Below, in pieces: positions 44,401 to 59,400 of a DNA stretch of 64,000 bases. The notes beneath the pieces are model-generated. The model was not told where the DNA came from. It did no database searches and saw only the letters and a program-made list of their open reading frames with translations. Source of the DNA: Branchiostoma floridae (lineage: Eukaryota; Chordata; Leptocardii; Amphioxiformes; Branchiostomatidae). The stretch's first letter is position 1; the number at the start of each line of letters is the position of its first letter. The stretch spans positions 5,260,671 through 5,324,670 of the forward strand of contig NC_049989.1 of the NCBI RefSeq assembly GCF_000003815.2, in the 5' to 3' direction. A program made the translations under genes and the position numbers.

Positions 44401-47400
44401 TAACGTCCCTAATTTGAATAAAACGTAGTGTCAACGTATATGCTTGCTTAATTGACTATTGCGTTTGAGCAAAGTTGTAGCTCTGCACTTTCATAAGCAC
44501 CCTTTTAAAACGTCTAGATATATGCTGTTTACAAAAAAATGCCACAAACCAGAAAATAAAATCTCCTTGGCAACAAACTAATTGATTAACTCTTCTGACG
44601 CATTGGCAAAATGCCACGCTTCCTTTGATACCTCGTACTCGTATATCACACGAAAAACATAATATAATACTTCAGTTACCTGTTCATTGTAAATCTCAAG
44701 CATGCTGACGAAAAAGGTGACCTGCAAATCTTGTTTCATCTGAGACTTCAGAAACAGCTCTTTCAGTGCTCTGTAGATGATGCCTTCTGTTCTGTCGTTC
44801 ATGTCTCTATCCGGTGGCCCTGTCATTGTGTAAGTCTTCCCAGAGCCAGTTTGTCCTACACAAAGCAATAGATCATCTCATGGATCCCACTGTGTTTTTT
44901 GGTGATACAGGGATACTATGCATGGATGGTGAAGGGCACAACTGTACAACGCTATTACTGCAAATGAGTATGCGGTGCATTTATCCGAGAGCCCACAAGG
45001 TAGCCACAGGGTCACTACCAAACCTATCTCGGACACTATAATTGAAATTATCAATAAAAATCACGTAAAGACCACATCTAGTTGGAAGGTGCAAAGCTAA
45101 GAAAAGAAGATATAAAGAGTTGATTTTTGATGGTGAATAAATATTCTAGAAGGGGGATGCATGATTATATTTCGTAGCTTTGTCGAAACAAGGAGGTTTT
45201 TTTAACCTCCTTGGTCGAAACAATCGGTACATCTCCAAGTTCATCGGGAAAATACACCAGCGTTCATGTAGAACTGAAAGGAAAACACAATGCAGGCATC
45301 TCTCAAACTGATGACCTTCAAATCAAGTCAGGACATGTGTACATGTTTTTGTTGCCAACCTACTGCTTACATCTTATCCAGTGACCACCGTTAAGAAAAG
45401 CATATGCAAACTTTCTTGTTATGCAACGACTATTGGCTTACCATAACACAATATACAGCCGTTGTACCCCTCCAGAACTGCGTCCACAATGGGGCTGGCC
45501 ATGGTGTTGAAAATCTCTGCCTGTGTAGTCTCCTCGGGGAACACGGTATCGAAGGTAAACTGTTTCATAACATTCTTTTCATTAGGAATCGCCACCTGCA
45601 AAACATGATGATTTGTCACGTGTGTAATTCACATTGGAGCTTAAAAGACATATAAGATATACATTATATTACATAACAAATTGACATTGAGTTGGTACCT
45701 GGCAGCAACTGCGCACACATGCACAGTTGGTAAATGATTCAAATGCATATGCTGATAAACCCCAAGAACCCTCCAAATACATGTTTTATCCCTTGTTCCC
45801 ACAAGCGATCTTGATTTTGCGGCTTGGATATAGCAGATCGATGTTGGGAGGTAAAATCGTTCAGCTAGGAAAAAGTCTTCTTCTTCTTCTTTGTTACTCT
45901 CTAGCTACCCCACCGGGGTATCGCTGGGGGTGGGGGTGTATTAGGGCAAGCGGGCAGACCGGTGTCACAACGATCTCGCCCCGCAGCGATCTCCCCCCCC
46001 CCCCCGTACCTATATGGCACCTTATTACCTTAAGATGTTATACCTCGAAAGTCGATACTATATGGTTCGGTGCAAACAAGCCTTCCATTGAAATGAAAAA
46101 GAAACTTTTTTTAAGCTGAGGTGGCATGAAAAAAAAACAGTGCTATCGCGAATATATAAATCAACACCATCTACTATACGGAATTAGTCAACTAAATATT
46201 TTCAATTTGTCACAGTATCTTATTTCTTGTGCTGAAAACATTTCCAAAGCACTAACAACAACACAAATAAATAATGGTTTCTCATTGTGGACACTATCTA
46301 CGTGCAAGTTGGGATACATGTACCTGTTGCAAAATACTACAAAAAACACTGGTAAAGTACCAGTCATTAGAAACACACAGGTAAAAACACAAGTTCCTAA
46401 ATACTAAAAGAAAGTCATATTGGAGGTGAAGATACCCCTAGGCCAGGTGCATATAACAGAATGTGCGTTATTCTAATGAATACCTTATTTGCATAATTAA
46501 TAAAGACATTCCATACTTCTTTTGTAGTCAATTCATGGCAGGGACGTCATATTGGAGATATATAGGTTGCTTGTTGAGTACAGGTGAATACAATGAAATA
46601 CATCTTATGTCGAGACTTACGTATATGCAACTAGAGTTCCACGACCTCTTACCTTCGCCAAATGGTTTGAATCATTTGCGTGAAGTATTTGTAGATTTTC
46701 CATTTGATTATGCAAATAAGGTCCTAATTTGAATTGATGTCTCTCGGTTGATAGTCCTCTTTATCCAAAAGGCACAAGTCCAAAGGCCATTTTAGTGTTT
46801 CTTCATTAAGTTTTGTAAATATTTAACTAATTTGCATGATTTACGTCTAATAATCTTCACCTTCACGAAGATTCATAATGTTGTAAGTATGACATTCCCA
46901 TCATTTACCACTATGGAATTATAATATTTTCTCATTAATTATGCAAATGAGGTCGTCATTTGCATTCTTCATACCTATTGACATTTCTCTCTTTCTCAGT
47001 TACATATTAGTCTGTGTAACGCAAACTCCGCTATCCGGAGCTTGTAGCCTCCTCCCCGCAGATAGGCGCGGCAATATACGACGGGCCTGAGAAGCGCGAT
47101 TAAATCAGGCTAGTTACATATGTGACAAAGTTTAAAAGCCCTGTTATGGAATGCAGTGGATTTATAAACTTTCCTCATTACCTTCGCCAAGAAGGTTATG
47201 TTATGGTTAGAAATTTTTTGCGTGTCCCGGTATCTAGGTCAATCTCATAAGTTGGTAGATGGAATGTCGCGATATTTGGTATTTGAGTAGCGGTTGCGTA
47301 CACCAAGGTTTTGTACGAAAATGGTACTTCTGGCACTTTCTGTCGTGAGTGCAGCGGGGTGCGTGTGGGTATTTTAGGACAATATAACTTTTGACGCTGT

Positions 47401-50400
47401 GGATCGTTTTGCATTATATTTGGTAGTTATTTAGGGGTTAGGAAAACGAGGGTCAAGTTCGATAATAGGCATCCTGGCGACAAGTTGCGGTATTGCAGTG
47501 GACCCAGATGGAAGTTGGCGTTAAAGTTATCCTCAAGTTTTGGCCCCCTGGCGGCTTGTTTTGAACTTCAGTGGGCGATTTTGTCGTTATCTTTGGAAGA
47601 GAATAAGTCAGGAAGGGGTTGGTGGATTTGCATTATTTTTGGTATGTACATACCTTAGGTGATGATTAAAATCCTGAAATGTATTGTATGCAAATTGGTG
47701 CTTCATTTGCATGATAATTAGAAGAATGTGTAAATCCTGAAGGCGACCTCTTTTCTGGACAGTCATTGCTCAGTGTCTAACCACATCTGTGCTCCAGACT
47801 TGTGTATTGCATGATTTATTTGTGTAATATATAAAATATAGTAAATAGTATAGTAAATCAGAAGGTGTTGTGTAACAAAGTTGATATGACCTGTACATAC
47901 ACAAAACTAAAAAAAAAAAAAAACTAAAAACTGAAAGTAAGACAAAAGTTCTAAGACCCCATACCTCAATGAAATATATCCTATATATCCTATATTTTTA
48001 ATTCCTTGATTAATCTTGCGTCATTAGTTATGTAAATAAAGATTCATCCTGGTCAATTCAAAGGTGAACTTCATAGATTTTTCCTGATAAGTGACAGCAT
48101 TGTCATGGCAACCTTTCAAGACAACCCTGGGTTCTACTACTCATTCTGTGGTTGTCAAGTAGCTTTATTTGATGTTACAATACTTGCCGTCATGTTTATC
48201 ACTGAGAGTGGAAGTAAAGTTAAATGTTGACATTTAGATAAACAAGCAATCTTGTGGAAACAAGGTACCATTCACTCTTGTAGTTGTACATTGTGTACGA
48301 CCTGTTGAATGTAGCACTTTTCAGGGACGCACTAGAAGCTGTAGGAGGCGTCATTATGACTGTAGGAAGCTGAAACTAAGAACTTTATTGCACGACGACC
48401 GTATATTGTACAATGTATGCCAATAAAACGTATCGTCCTAATTTATAATCCATCCAGAGGCTCTTAAGTTTTCTGTCCGGAACCACAAACGAAAATCACA
48501 AAAGTATGCGACCCTACAGGGCCACAGCAAACAGCTATGGGGCAAGAATTTACACCTCTTAACCTGTCAACAGGTGTTTACCACCAACACATCACGCCCA
48601 CAGAGCAATCAGCGCCAAGGATGTTTAAACTTTCTCCTACTGCAGTACCAAGGTCAATCACCAGGCGCTCAAAATCGATCTTCACCGTCCAAATCACACC
48701 ACCTACCCACCTGCTGCATAGCATCCTAATCCATCCAGTGGATCTTAAGGTCAAGTTCGATAATGAGCTTCCTGGCAACTTTCTACGGCTCTGCAGGGGA
48801 ATTCTGGTTTTGATATCTCGTGTTTTGTTAGATAGATAGCTCTTGTGAGAGGGTAAGTGTTGTAAGTTTGTGGGCCACCTTACTTCTTTTTTGGAACTAT
48901 AGTATAGGGGCAATTTGTTTTAGATTTTTAAAGAAAAGTGGTTGACGGATCGTCATGATTTTTAGTACGTAGTTAGCTAAAGTAATGATTTGCATACAAT
49001 TACCTCCACGAAATGTCATGGAGGTTATATTTTACCCTGTGTTTGTCTGTGTGTCTGTGTATGTGTGTAAACAAGATAACTCAAGAAAGGCTTGATGGAT
49101 TGGTTTCATACTTGGTGTTTTGGCAGTGTGTGATGAGAGGATTGTTTAGGGCCCCCTAGCGGCTTCCCTTGGTACTGCAGCGCAACTTCAGGGTTTGCTA
49201 TCTCGTGTTCTGAACAAGCTATGGTCCCGATCATTGGGTGTTAGATAGCTCTTGTGCTCAAAAATTAATGACATAAGTTTGGCCCCCTAGCGTCTAGTTT
49301 TGGGATAGCAGGGGCATTTTTGTCAAAAAAACTTCTGAAGACGATAACTCAAGAAGGGAACAACAGATTTTCATGATTTTTGGTATGTAGATAACTTAGA
49401 CAATGTTGTACATGACATACTAATTATGCAAAATAGAAGTAAAGTTGCATAATTATTGAGAATATTCTATCATAGCAGTTTTTTCTATGTATCTCTTGTC
49501 CTGGACGTGATATGGTCCCGACATTTAGCTGGTAGATAGCTTGCAGTGTCATAACAAAGTGGGGCAGGTTTCAGCCCCCTAACATTTCATTTCGGAACTG
49601 CAGGGGCTTTTTTGTCAAGACATTCCAAAGATGATAACTGAAGAAAGGATCGACGTATTGACATCTTTTTAGGCATGCAGGTAGCTTGGGCAAAGGTGTT
49701 CATAATAATATACATGCTAGTTTTTAATTCAATATAAGTCACTCGAAAAGGTTAACATCATTTGGCAATGGTTCTGGAGTAAATAAAGTGCAGTTTATAT
49801 TTCTAGATCAATCTTAGCCGTCGCATATTGATTCAGTCTTTGCTCGGGAAAATTGCTCTTGACTTTCAGTAATATCTATCACGTATTGGCATCCATACTG
49901 GGATTTTCAACTTCTGCAATATCTGGATACAGGATTATAAATGGCTATTCACTATGTTAAGATATATTCTCCACATTAGTATTTACCAATACGTCGAAGA
50001 CGATTAGACATCGAGGTAATCTCTCTCTCTGTCAGTCAGTCTCTCTCTGTCATCCAGGTGATAAGATACGCCAAAAAGCAGTTAATCAAGTAAAGTAAAC
50101 AGAGCGGACTGGAATCTTCTAACTGCCTCATGCGTCGCACGACTTGGGAGCTACTAAGTCCAAGTAAGTAAGTCAAGTAAAGCAACTGGATATAATTTTG
50201 GAAACGGTCAGACGTTTCAGATAGCATCCACTATCTTTCGTCAGTGACACTGTATTTACCAATATATGATGATAGTATAATCTCTTGGGGGAATATCTAT
50301 GATTTCATGTTTAATAGAAAACCAGTCGCTAGATTTCTCTCGTCATGTAATCCACAGAAATGGCATCAATCTGAAGTGCAAAGTGTACCGTGTGAGATAG

Positions 50401-53400
50401 GTAACAGTGTAATTTCAAAAAAGCTGACCTGACTGAGGGCTGTGTCCACAGTCAGGCATCTCTGTTCTTGCTCTATCTCCTCCTCTCGCAAGGGGCGCAC
50501 CCGAATGACCACCTGGATTCTGTCGTTGCTTTGCATAATGCCTATCAGAGATGAAAAAAACACACATTTAGTTTGAAGGTATCATACACGATGGAATGAT
50601 TGCATCTCCTCGGTTACAGATGCAACAAGTATTGCAATCAAATGTATGGCCATGGCGACGGTGTCTGGGTGGACCAAACTGATCTTGGGAAACCCAGCCA
50701 ACTGAAATAAGCCTGACAATGAAAATGTATTGCCATGGCAATGGAGTTTTGTTAACATCATGTATTAATAAATTTCTATGTATAATTATGTGATTCTTCG
50801 TTTGCTTTTCTAGTTGTGCTATTTTAAGTTCGTGTGAATGTTTGGAGTATGTGACAGGCATCCCCAAGCTGATAATTGCAATACACTGCAGAGTTCACAA
50901 GACAGACATTACGGTTTCTTTCTGACAGAACACGGTCAGGCCTGCTAGCTGCAGTGCTGTCTTCTTTCATTTAGTTAAATCAGATAAGCAGTAAAGCCGT
51001 TTTCTTGCCTTCTTGCACTCCTTACTATTTTTTAATTACAAGGTATGCATATAGACTGCATAGTGTGTTCATTCAGCTAAAGGATTTACAGCAATGCCTC
51101 TTTGCTACTTCTTTTTTTTTACAGACGAGTTGCAAATATCTGTTTGTAAACCACATCGTCAGAATTCAGATTTGTAATGTTACACCAATAATCTCCAACT
51201 AGCAGTATCGCTTCAATGAATTTCAATGAATGCACAGAACAAGGAAGTTTAAAAGTTTTTTAACCTACTTGCACGGAAATAGTACCGATAGTTGTACGAA
51301 ACTTCACAACTTTTGGGGGGTTACAGGAAGCAAAACCTTATGTAAAACAACAAGTTCAGTTACAAAAGTGCTTGGCCGGAAAAGACAGATATCGTGAGAG
51401 CTTACTCCCCAGCTGACAAAAAAGGCAAAAATCTTAGAGCGTGACCTCTGACCTCATCCTTCTCAGGGAGAGGGAAGTGACTGCAACAACTACCGGGGCA
51501 TAATACTGCTCAGCGTGGTCGGCAAGATCTACGCTAAAGTCATCCTAGCCCGCCTACAACAACTTGCTAAGCGTGTCTATCCTGAGTCGCAGTGTGTCTA
51601 TCCTGAGTCGCGCCAACAGATCGACTATAGGCATGAGCTTTTCTCTCCGTCAAGAGAAGTGCAGAGAACAGAACATGCCCCTGTACATTCACTTTCATCG
51701 ATCTCACTAAGGCATCTGGCACGGTTAGCAGAGAGGGCCTCTTCAAGATCCCACCCAAGATAGGCTGTCCATCCAAGCTGCAGAGCCTCATTTAATCCTT
51801 CCACACCAACATTAAGGGGATGGTACTGTACAGTGGCAGCATATCCGAGCCATTGCGAGTACATAGCGTACTTACAGCGCAGTGCAACGCATCATGAACG
51901 AACATATAACGAATGCCGCCATAGGTCACGAGTTAGTACCGTTCGTTTTGCGACCGGTCAGCGCATAATACTTATTAGTAACGTATGGCAAACTCACTGA
52001 TTGCGTACAGATACGAGGGATGATCATTCAGTTCTCGGCCCAACCCAGAAATAATAAGCACAACTCAAATGTTGAGGCACAACNNNNNNNNNNNNNNNNN
52101 NNNNNNNNNNNNNNNNNNNNNNNNNNNNNNNNNNNNNNNNNNNNNNNNNNNNNNNNNNNNNNNNNNNNNNNNNNNNNNNNNNNGTCCGGAAGTAAATATC
52201 CGTTTTTTATCCAGTTGTAGAGATTGAATTGTATTTGAACATTGTCAAAATGTTTGATAATGATTATTTTCCTATTTCAAGCAAAAAAACATTGGGTGTC
52301 TGACTTCCAGCAGCGCAAGTTGACCCGCCACATCAAGTCAGGTCAATTGTCCACGTTTTTTTCCTTCTCATATACCTAACATTACTGGGTGTCGCCTGAA
52401 TAATAATGATCACAATAATTAGAATTTTGGTACATATTTATATAAGACTTTATACTTGACATCTATGCTTCCAAATCTGAGCTGTGCTTATTACTTCTCG
52501 GTAAAACCGAGTACTTAATGATAACTTCACGTACATGTATAAAGTCTTATATAAATGTGTACCAAAATTCAAATTATTGTGATCATTACGTTGCAGGCAA
52601 CACCCAGTAACGTTAGGTGAGGGATAACAAAAAAAGTGTGGACAATTGATCTGCAACCTGAGGTGTGTGGGTCAAACTGTCTGATCACACTTCACCCTTC
52701 TTTTTCTCGCCACTTACCTTCTAATTTAGAAAAAAACGAATACTTGGAAAGTAATGACTCCAATGATTTGTGATTTGGAGGATTTTGATAAAAGGCTTCA
52801 TACTATAAAGTTGTGCCTCAAAATTTGAGTTGTGCTTATTATTTCTGGGTTACGCCGAGAACTTATTGATCACCCCTCGTAGCGTGATCGACACACACAC
52901 AACAGATTTGGTATAATATGAAGGCGCAGCTGAGTCCAGACAGATCTCAAGATGGCAGATCCAGGCCAGAACCGACAACACCTTATGATTGCTGTCATCC
53001 AGGGAATATAGGGAATCATTGATACACACTCCACAATACACACTCCTAGATGGCTTACTGTACTAGTATGTCACAGTATGTGGACTTGTCATGAAATATA
53101 TGGCAATTGGTACAATATAACCAGTACATTTTTGTTTTCTTCAATTGTCAACAGACCATGAAAATGTCTGATTGCTGTAACTTTTGTACAACTTATAAAT
53201 TGTGTGATAAAAACTAGCGGACCACTGATGCAAATATTCACATCAGAAATTGTGCCAAAACTTCACCAAACTGCAGTATTTTTTCTAAAAATACTATTGT
53301 TCGATTGATAATATTATACATCTTGTTCATCAGAAAATCCCACATGCACCAAAAAGCACCCATGGGAAAATAAAGAAAATTATATTTGTCGACAATTCAT

Positions 53401-56400
53401 TTATTTTCTATTTATTTGGATTCTCCACATACAATGGCAATGGAGGGTATGGCGGAACAGGTGTCAAAGGACACCTTTTCAAAGCCGCCATACCGAATTA
53501 GACAATTATTACTAATACAATATCAAATATCTTTTTCTTTATTTTCCCATGAAGATCCATCAACCCATTCCCGTGTTAGTCCCCTCTAAAGGGACGATGC
53601 AACCAAAAATTCCTGACATGTCTGTGGAAAAATTCCTGACATGCCTGCGGAATTTTGGGAATTCTTGTCAAACGGACGCTCTCTATACTATTAGGCTAGC
53701 CTCTGAGGCGTCGCCAAAAAAACAATCATTTGTCGGAGAAAGTAATCACCATTTCCATCTGCTTAGTGAAAAAAATGAGGACAAGATTCTCTCCCCACCT
53801 GAACCTCCCACCATCACCCTGTCAAGCTTGATAATCAGGTCATGGTAGTCCTCAGCCTTACACATCAGCAGGGAGTCGTAGAAGGCCTCGAATGCGCGCG
53901 CATCCTTTCCGCAAAGAATACGCACCAGCGTGTACGCCCTCTCCCTGGCGTTGTTCTCGGGATCCATGATTTCGGCCTCGTCGCTAGTTTCAAATTGTTG
54001 TTATTCGTCAATGCTAGTACATAGGTTTTATTTGCTATTCCAAGAAGATCCCATTTATATACAGGGTCTCCGGGATCCACAATATCACATTTAAGACATA
54101 TAATGATATTTTTCATGGAGGTAATAATTGATCAATCATTAATAATCGTTATTTGCGAATTAATATAATTGTAATACCCAAAGGCTAATTGGAAGGGTAT
54201 ACACAGATGTCTAGTCTATAAATAGATCTATTTGATATCTACGTACATCACGGGGGTTTAACTGCTTCTTTGGAGGTAGTGGCTAATGAATAGTTCCACG
54301 TAGTTATAAATATAGGTGGGCTTTTCAGTAGATATGTAGGGAGGTCTTCTAGATGATAAAAGTCTCGGGAGATTTTGATACTTTTAAAATTCATTTTAGT
54401 TCTCAAAACTTGATTTTAGCCAGGAGAGTCCGAGATTGGCTCCGAGAGAGCTCGATGAAGTGAGTGAATGAGATGTCCCGTGCATTTGCATATCATTAGC
54501 ATACAGAATACTTTTTGCATAACTCTTGCATGACATAATCCCACCTTTTGTATACCATTAACTTAAATCGATATCCTTATTAGCACATAATATGTATTCT
54601 TTGACCTACATCTTCTCGCACCTCTTTCTGCTGCTTATAATACGTCTGCCTGTGACCCACCTTTCACTAACGACATTCTCGCGTCGGAGATTGCCCAGGA
54701 CATGGTGAACCTGCAACCTCTGTACAATAGAGTCGCGCGTTAGCTGCAACCGCTGGTGATGGTCGTCATTTATCTCACCCATTTCACGACTGGCCGACTG
54801 TACATCATCAATTCTGTGAAACCTGGATGCCGGGTGAAATGTTTTTCATTAGCGTATGTTTAACTCCATTCCACTCCAGAAGGGAGTCTTGTTTTCCAAT
54901 AGATATAATGTGTCAATGAATACATAATCAGCCGAATTTTGTGGAATTCACCTTGGGATGAATTACGTTATGTGTGTTTTATAAAACAATAACGACACTC
55001 ACTAAACCCATGCAGACCCTACCCATGCATTCCCTATACGCATAGACACTTTGTTTATCGTACATATTTTCGGAGTAAATGAGCTAAGCACACCGAGAAG
55101 GCAAATTGCTCATAAGATAGCAAAGAATACAAGAAGAAGACTAGATTTCTTAGCGAACCTGAAATTAGTTTTGTAACCTTACCTAAAAGTTTTGCATTGT
55201 ATTTAGCCATAGGATTGATTCAATTAGAGGGTACTTGGGGAGTTTAGTAGAAGACTGAATGCTTTTGAGGCATGTGGAGCAACTAGGTACTTTATTGTAT
55301 AATGTGAAGTAGTATGCAGATATCACCTCCTAAAGTTAATATCTATCAAAAAATAACACTCCCGTGTGGAGTGGAATGCCCCTTTAATATGTGAAAGAAA
55401 CGTTCGATAGACAACAGGAGTCTTTACAGGACACAGTTAATAACTGTTGATAACAGTTCATAACTGTTATGTCACTATATTCATATTTCATTAACTATAC
55501 CACCAACCGTATCCCCAAAGTTGCTATACATTGGGCCCCTAAGGGAAAGAGAAAACGGGGACGTCCTAAAATTACACGTAAACGTACTGTGGCTAAAGAC
55601 CTAGCGGCCATTGGGATTCCCTAGGTTGCTGCTCAGCCCCTAGCACAGAACAGACCCCAGTGGAGGAAACTTATCACAGCCTTATGTCCCACATGGGATG
55701 AAGAGGATAAGTAAGGAAGTATACCACCAGGAGAGAAATCCAATCCATTGTCTTTACTGACATTTTTGATAATCATTCCACAGACATACATTTCTCTTTT
55801 ATATTTAAGACATTAGGCTGCCTCTAGAAACTGCAAATATGAATTACTTAATATGTCTTGAAAAAAAGTTTGATTGATTCGTACATGGGGCTGTGGAATA
55901 AACTAGATGAATTTGAACTTGAACTATCAGACTCACATGTTGCTCAAATTTCGGAGACATGGTTTAGCGTTCCATTTCCTACAGAGATGACTGAGATATT
56001 GCCAACACACCAGTTCTTCCGCGACAGGGTCCGTGGTAGTCACGTAGTGCGTGAAAAAAAATGTGACAAAAGGGTATTAAGGGGCTGAGTTTGAGTTCAT
56101 ATTTCTAATGATCTGCTGCTAAATGGCGTTTAATACTAATATGGATGGAAAGCGTAAGAAGTGATGTGTTTCAGGTGAAAATTGATTTTGGGTCAGAACT
56201 CACTCCCGTGTATACCTAGGCTACAAGTTGGAATTGCTTCGCCCTTTGACCTAAATGCACCGTCCATGCCTTCTGTGAGCCGTGTTGCTAAGCCTGCGCG
56301 TCGGGCTAATGAACAATTAGGAAATTATATTTGCAAGTCCATGCCCGTAAGCTAATTGCAAGTACATGGTACCAAGGAGGTTAAAAATCTGATTTTTTAA

Positions 56401-59400
56401 ACCTCCTTGATGGTACAAACAAACCCCGGGCTAGGGGTATTCTCTTCCCGATAATATCAGTCATTTTCGTGACTAAAACTATAAGTGATATAGGTTTAAT
56501 TCCACGAAATCTTGGCATATTTTTACCTCAAAAAAAGTTTCTGTTAAAAAATTACGAAAAGTTGATAGGGAGGGTGAAGAAACTGAAACCCGGTTGTTCT
56601 TAAAGCTGGGGGGGGGGGGGGTGTACCCATACACGGCGTTTCTGCTTTATTGTATTTCCTGGAAGAGACGGCCTCCCGAATTGAGGGTGCGCAGACTCGA
56701 TCTGAGACCCCAAATGAAGTGGGGGTGTTCACTGTTGAGAGAAATAATAATTTACCAAAGGCACCTTGTGATTTTGGACTGATCCAGGCCTGGGAAACCG
56801 TTAACACCTAACAGTGCAACAGAGCCTGCCAATTGTTCAGGAGGAATTCTTTGTTGTTTCTGCTACAGCCAATTAAGAATGATTAGCCTTTGAACATACC
56901 TCAATTGTAACCATTATGATTGATCACTTGTGTGGCAGACAGTGCAAGGTCGTTACTGTGAAATGTTTCCAACAGAAACGCAAATACCCCTTGAGATGTT
57001 TGCGTACATCGAGGAGGGGGTGCACAACATAATGATGTTGTAGTGGGGTGATTTAAAAGGACCCGGGTTGGGATTGAAGCTTTTATTCAAGACATTGAAA
57101 TACATTGAACGCTGTGGTCGAAGTCTCCTAAACCTTTGCAACTTGCAAATGGTACAATGGTTGGAACCTAATCAAACTACGACGGAAATAATGTTTTGGA
57201 GCGATGTCACCGTTGTGCGCCCATGGTACGGACTTGTTACTCACTAACGACGGGTCATTAGGCAATGACAAATATTTCAATTTCTCAACGGTGTCCTGAA
57301 ATGAAAACAAATATTGTAATGACAATGACAATGACTTTTGTTGCATATTCATGACCCAATAAGGCTAAACTTAAGTTTAAGACAAAGTGAATAACAACAG
57401 GTAAACAATGATAGGTCTATATTCTACATGCTTCGTCCCTCCTCTTAAAACATGTGTAAACGAACTTACACAGTTCTTCCAATAATACCTGGCGTATTTT
57501 GCCAGCCAGTAGGTACCCAATATGTTGAATAATGAGGCTGTTTAACGTGGTCGAAGCGTGGACTCCCATCCAAGAACTGACCGGACCGTCGCGTTACTTA
57601 ACGTCCGAGGTCGAGGGATCGGGTGTGCCAACGCGCCACGCGGCCGTAATTACGGATCTAAGAGTAAAATAAACTGTTACAACAAGCTAAGCCACGTTTG
57701 GCCTTGGTTTGGGATAGTGTTCTTGCCTCAAAAGCGCCACCTACATCGGCTACATATAGGCCATAGCGGCAAGAAGCAGAACTCCAGTTAGAAGCTCTGA
57801 GGAAGATGTCTGACAGACATCGAAATGTCAGCAAGTAAGTCCTATTTGGTTGTGTACAAGAATTCTCATATATCCTGTTACAACAAGAGTTTGGAGATCC
57901 CATAATTACCTCATAAAATATCTAGAGCTTCCTTATCTTTAACCCTGGTACTACGTTGTATCCATCTCAAAATGCCGTAGTCCTTTCAGTTTACTTGTTT
58001 CCGTTGTTGTTCGTCGCTGTTATTACTTATCCTAGAGAAAACTACTGAACAAAAACGACCAACTTGGCAACGTATACATTCAATTTCAGTGCCTCTTTCA
58101 ACACCTGTTGCCGGGCTGCAATCGGTGTCACCGTGAAAACCATCTAACAAACATGAATCGACCGCACAATAAGGTGAATAGTATTGACGCATACAGTGTT
58201 GACTGTTTGGTTCAGTGATGTGAATTTGCTGTTTCATGATCTCATAGGTGTAAAGAGGTACAGCGAAGAAAGTTCAGTATCAAGGGTAGATGTGTTCCAG
58301 AAGACAGAGAAAAATATTTTCTTCCGAATGGTCGTCAAAAGAAGCCTCAACCAGAAAAGCCATCTTTCCATGGTTAAAATCATAACACGTCTACGGGGAA
58401 ACCCATAGATTAGTAAAACAATTGACCGACTTATCTTGTAAATTCGACTTATTTTTAGAACAAAAGACCAATGCTGCAAAGATCAGCACGTAAAAGAACC
58501 AAATACACTAACTGAACTGAACTGAACACTAAAACGTGAGGAGTGGCGCAGCACTGATCGAGATATTGGAAACGTTTTGCGTTTGTCCAAGATAATTCGA
58601 TAAAGCTCTTTGCTTCGACATACGTCTTGAAACATACTGAAGAGTTCATGCAATAACGAAAACGAGAATTGGCATACAAAAAAAAAGAACGCCACGTACC
58701 TTGGCATCAGCACTCACAGTAGGTTTCTTTACCTTTTTAATAAATTGTTCCACCATATTGGCGCATAGCATCCCTCGGTGCTATTTGGGTACTTTACGGC
58801 TAATATCGCATACTCAAGTATTTTCAAAGATAATTGTTGATCTGTATGTTTTTCAATGTGCTGTGAAAGAAAGGAACTGTGTTGCAAATCTTGAAATAAT
58901 CTAACGGATTAATAGTGTTCTATTAGTAAAAAAAAGACAATAAGCTTGGAAAAAAAACCTATTTTGTATGAAAGCTTTGGACTCTGAGTCAGGATGTGCC
59001 CATTATTTAGTGCAAGATATACGGTAAAGGGGTAAAATTTCCGGCTGTCATTTCATACCCTTGTGATTCCATACTTGTACAATGGATGAAGTGTTGAGTT
59101 TACTTGATTAAATTTTGGTTCTCGTTCAAGTAGCTCATACAAGAAATCCTGTGTCTGACCAAAGAGTTCTATATCAAACATTTTTTTATTTATTTATTTA
59201 TTTATTTATTTGCCAATGATACAACTCATTACACGGATCTGCCTAGGCAGCTTTGGGCTGGTAGCGGCAGATCCACAGAGGTTTGTTGTTTGGAGTTTCC
59301 GTCTCCTAGGGAGGAAACATTGTTTCAACTACAGTTGTAATTAATATGAGCATGCAGTAAACTAATTGTCATCAACCCAAGACCCCTAGTTCTTCTCTTG

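Larger units (their letters stand above)
54814..57550. other. Intron 1 of CARD-kinesin B (left part)
   Basis: Contains the second copy of the unclassified repeat (56100-56730) and a micro-palindrome. The short frame around 55500-55700 (PRKRGRPKITRK-like) resembles the tail of a LINE ORF but is too short to assign. Confidence 0.45.
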
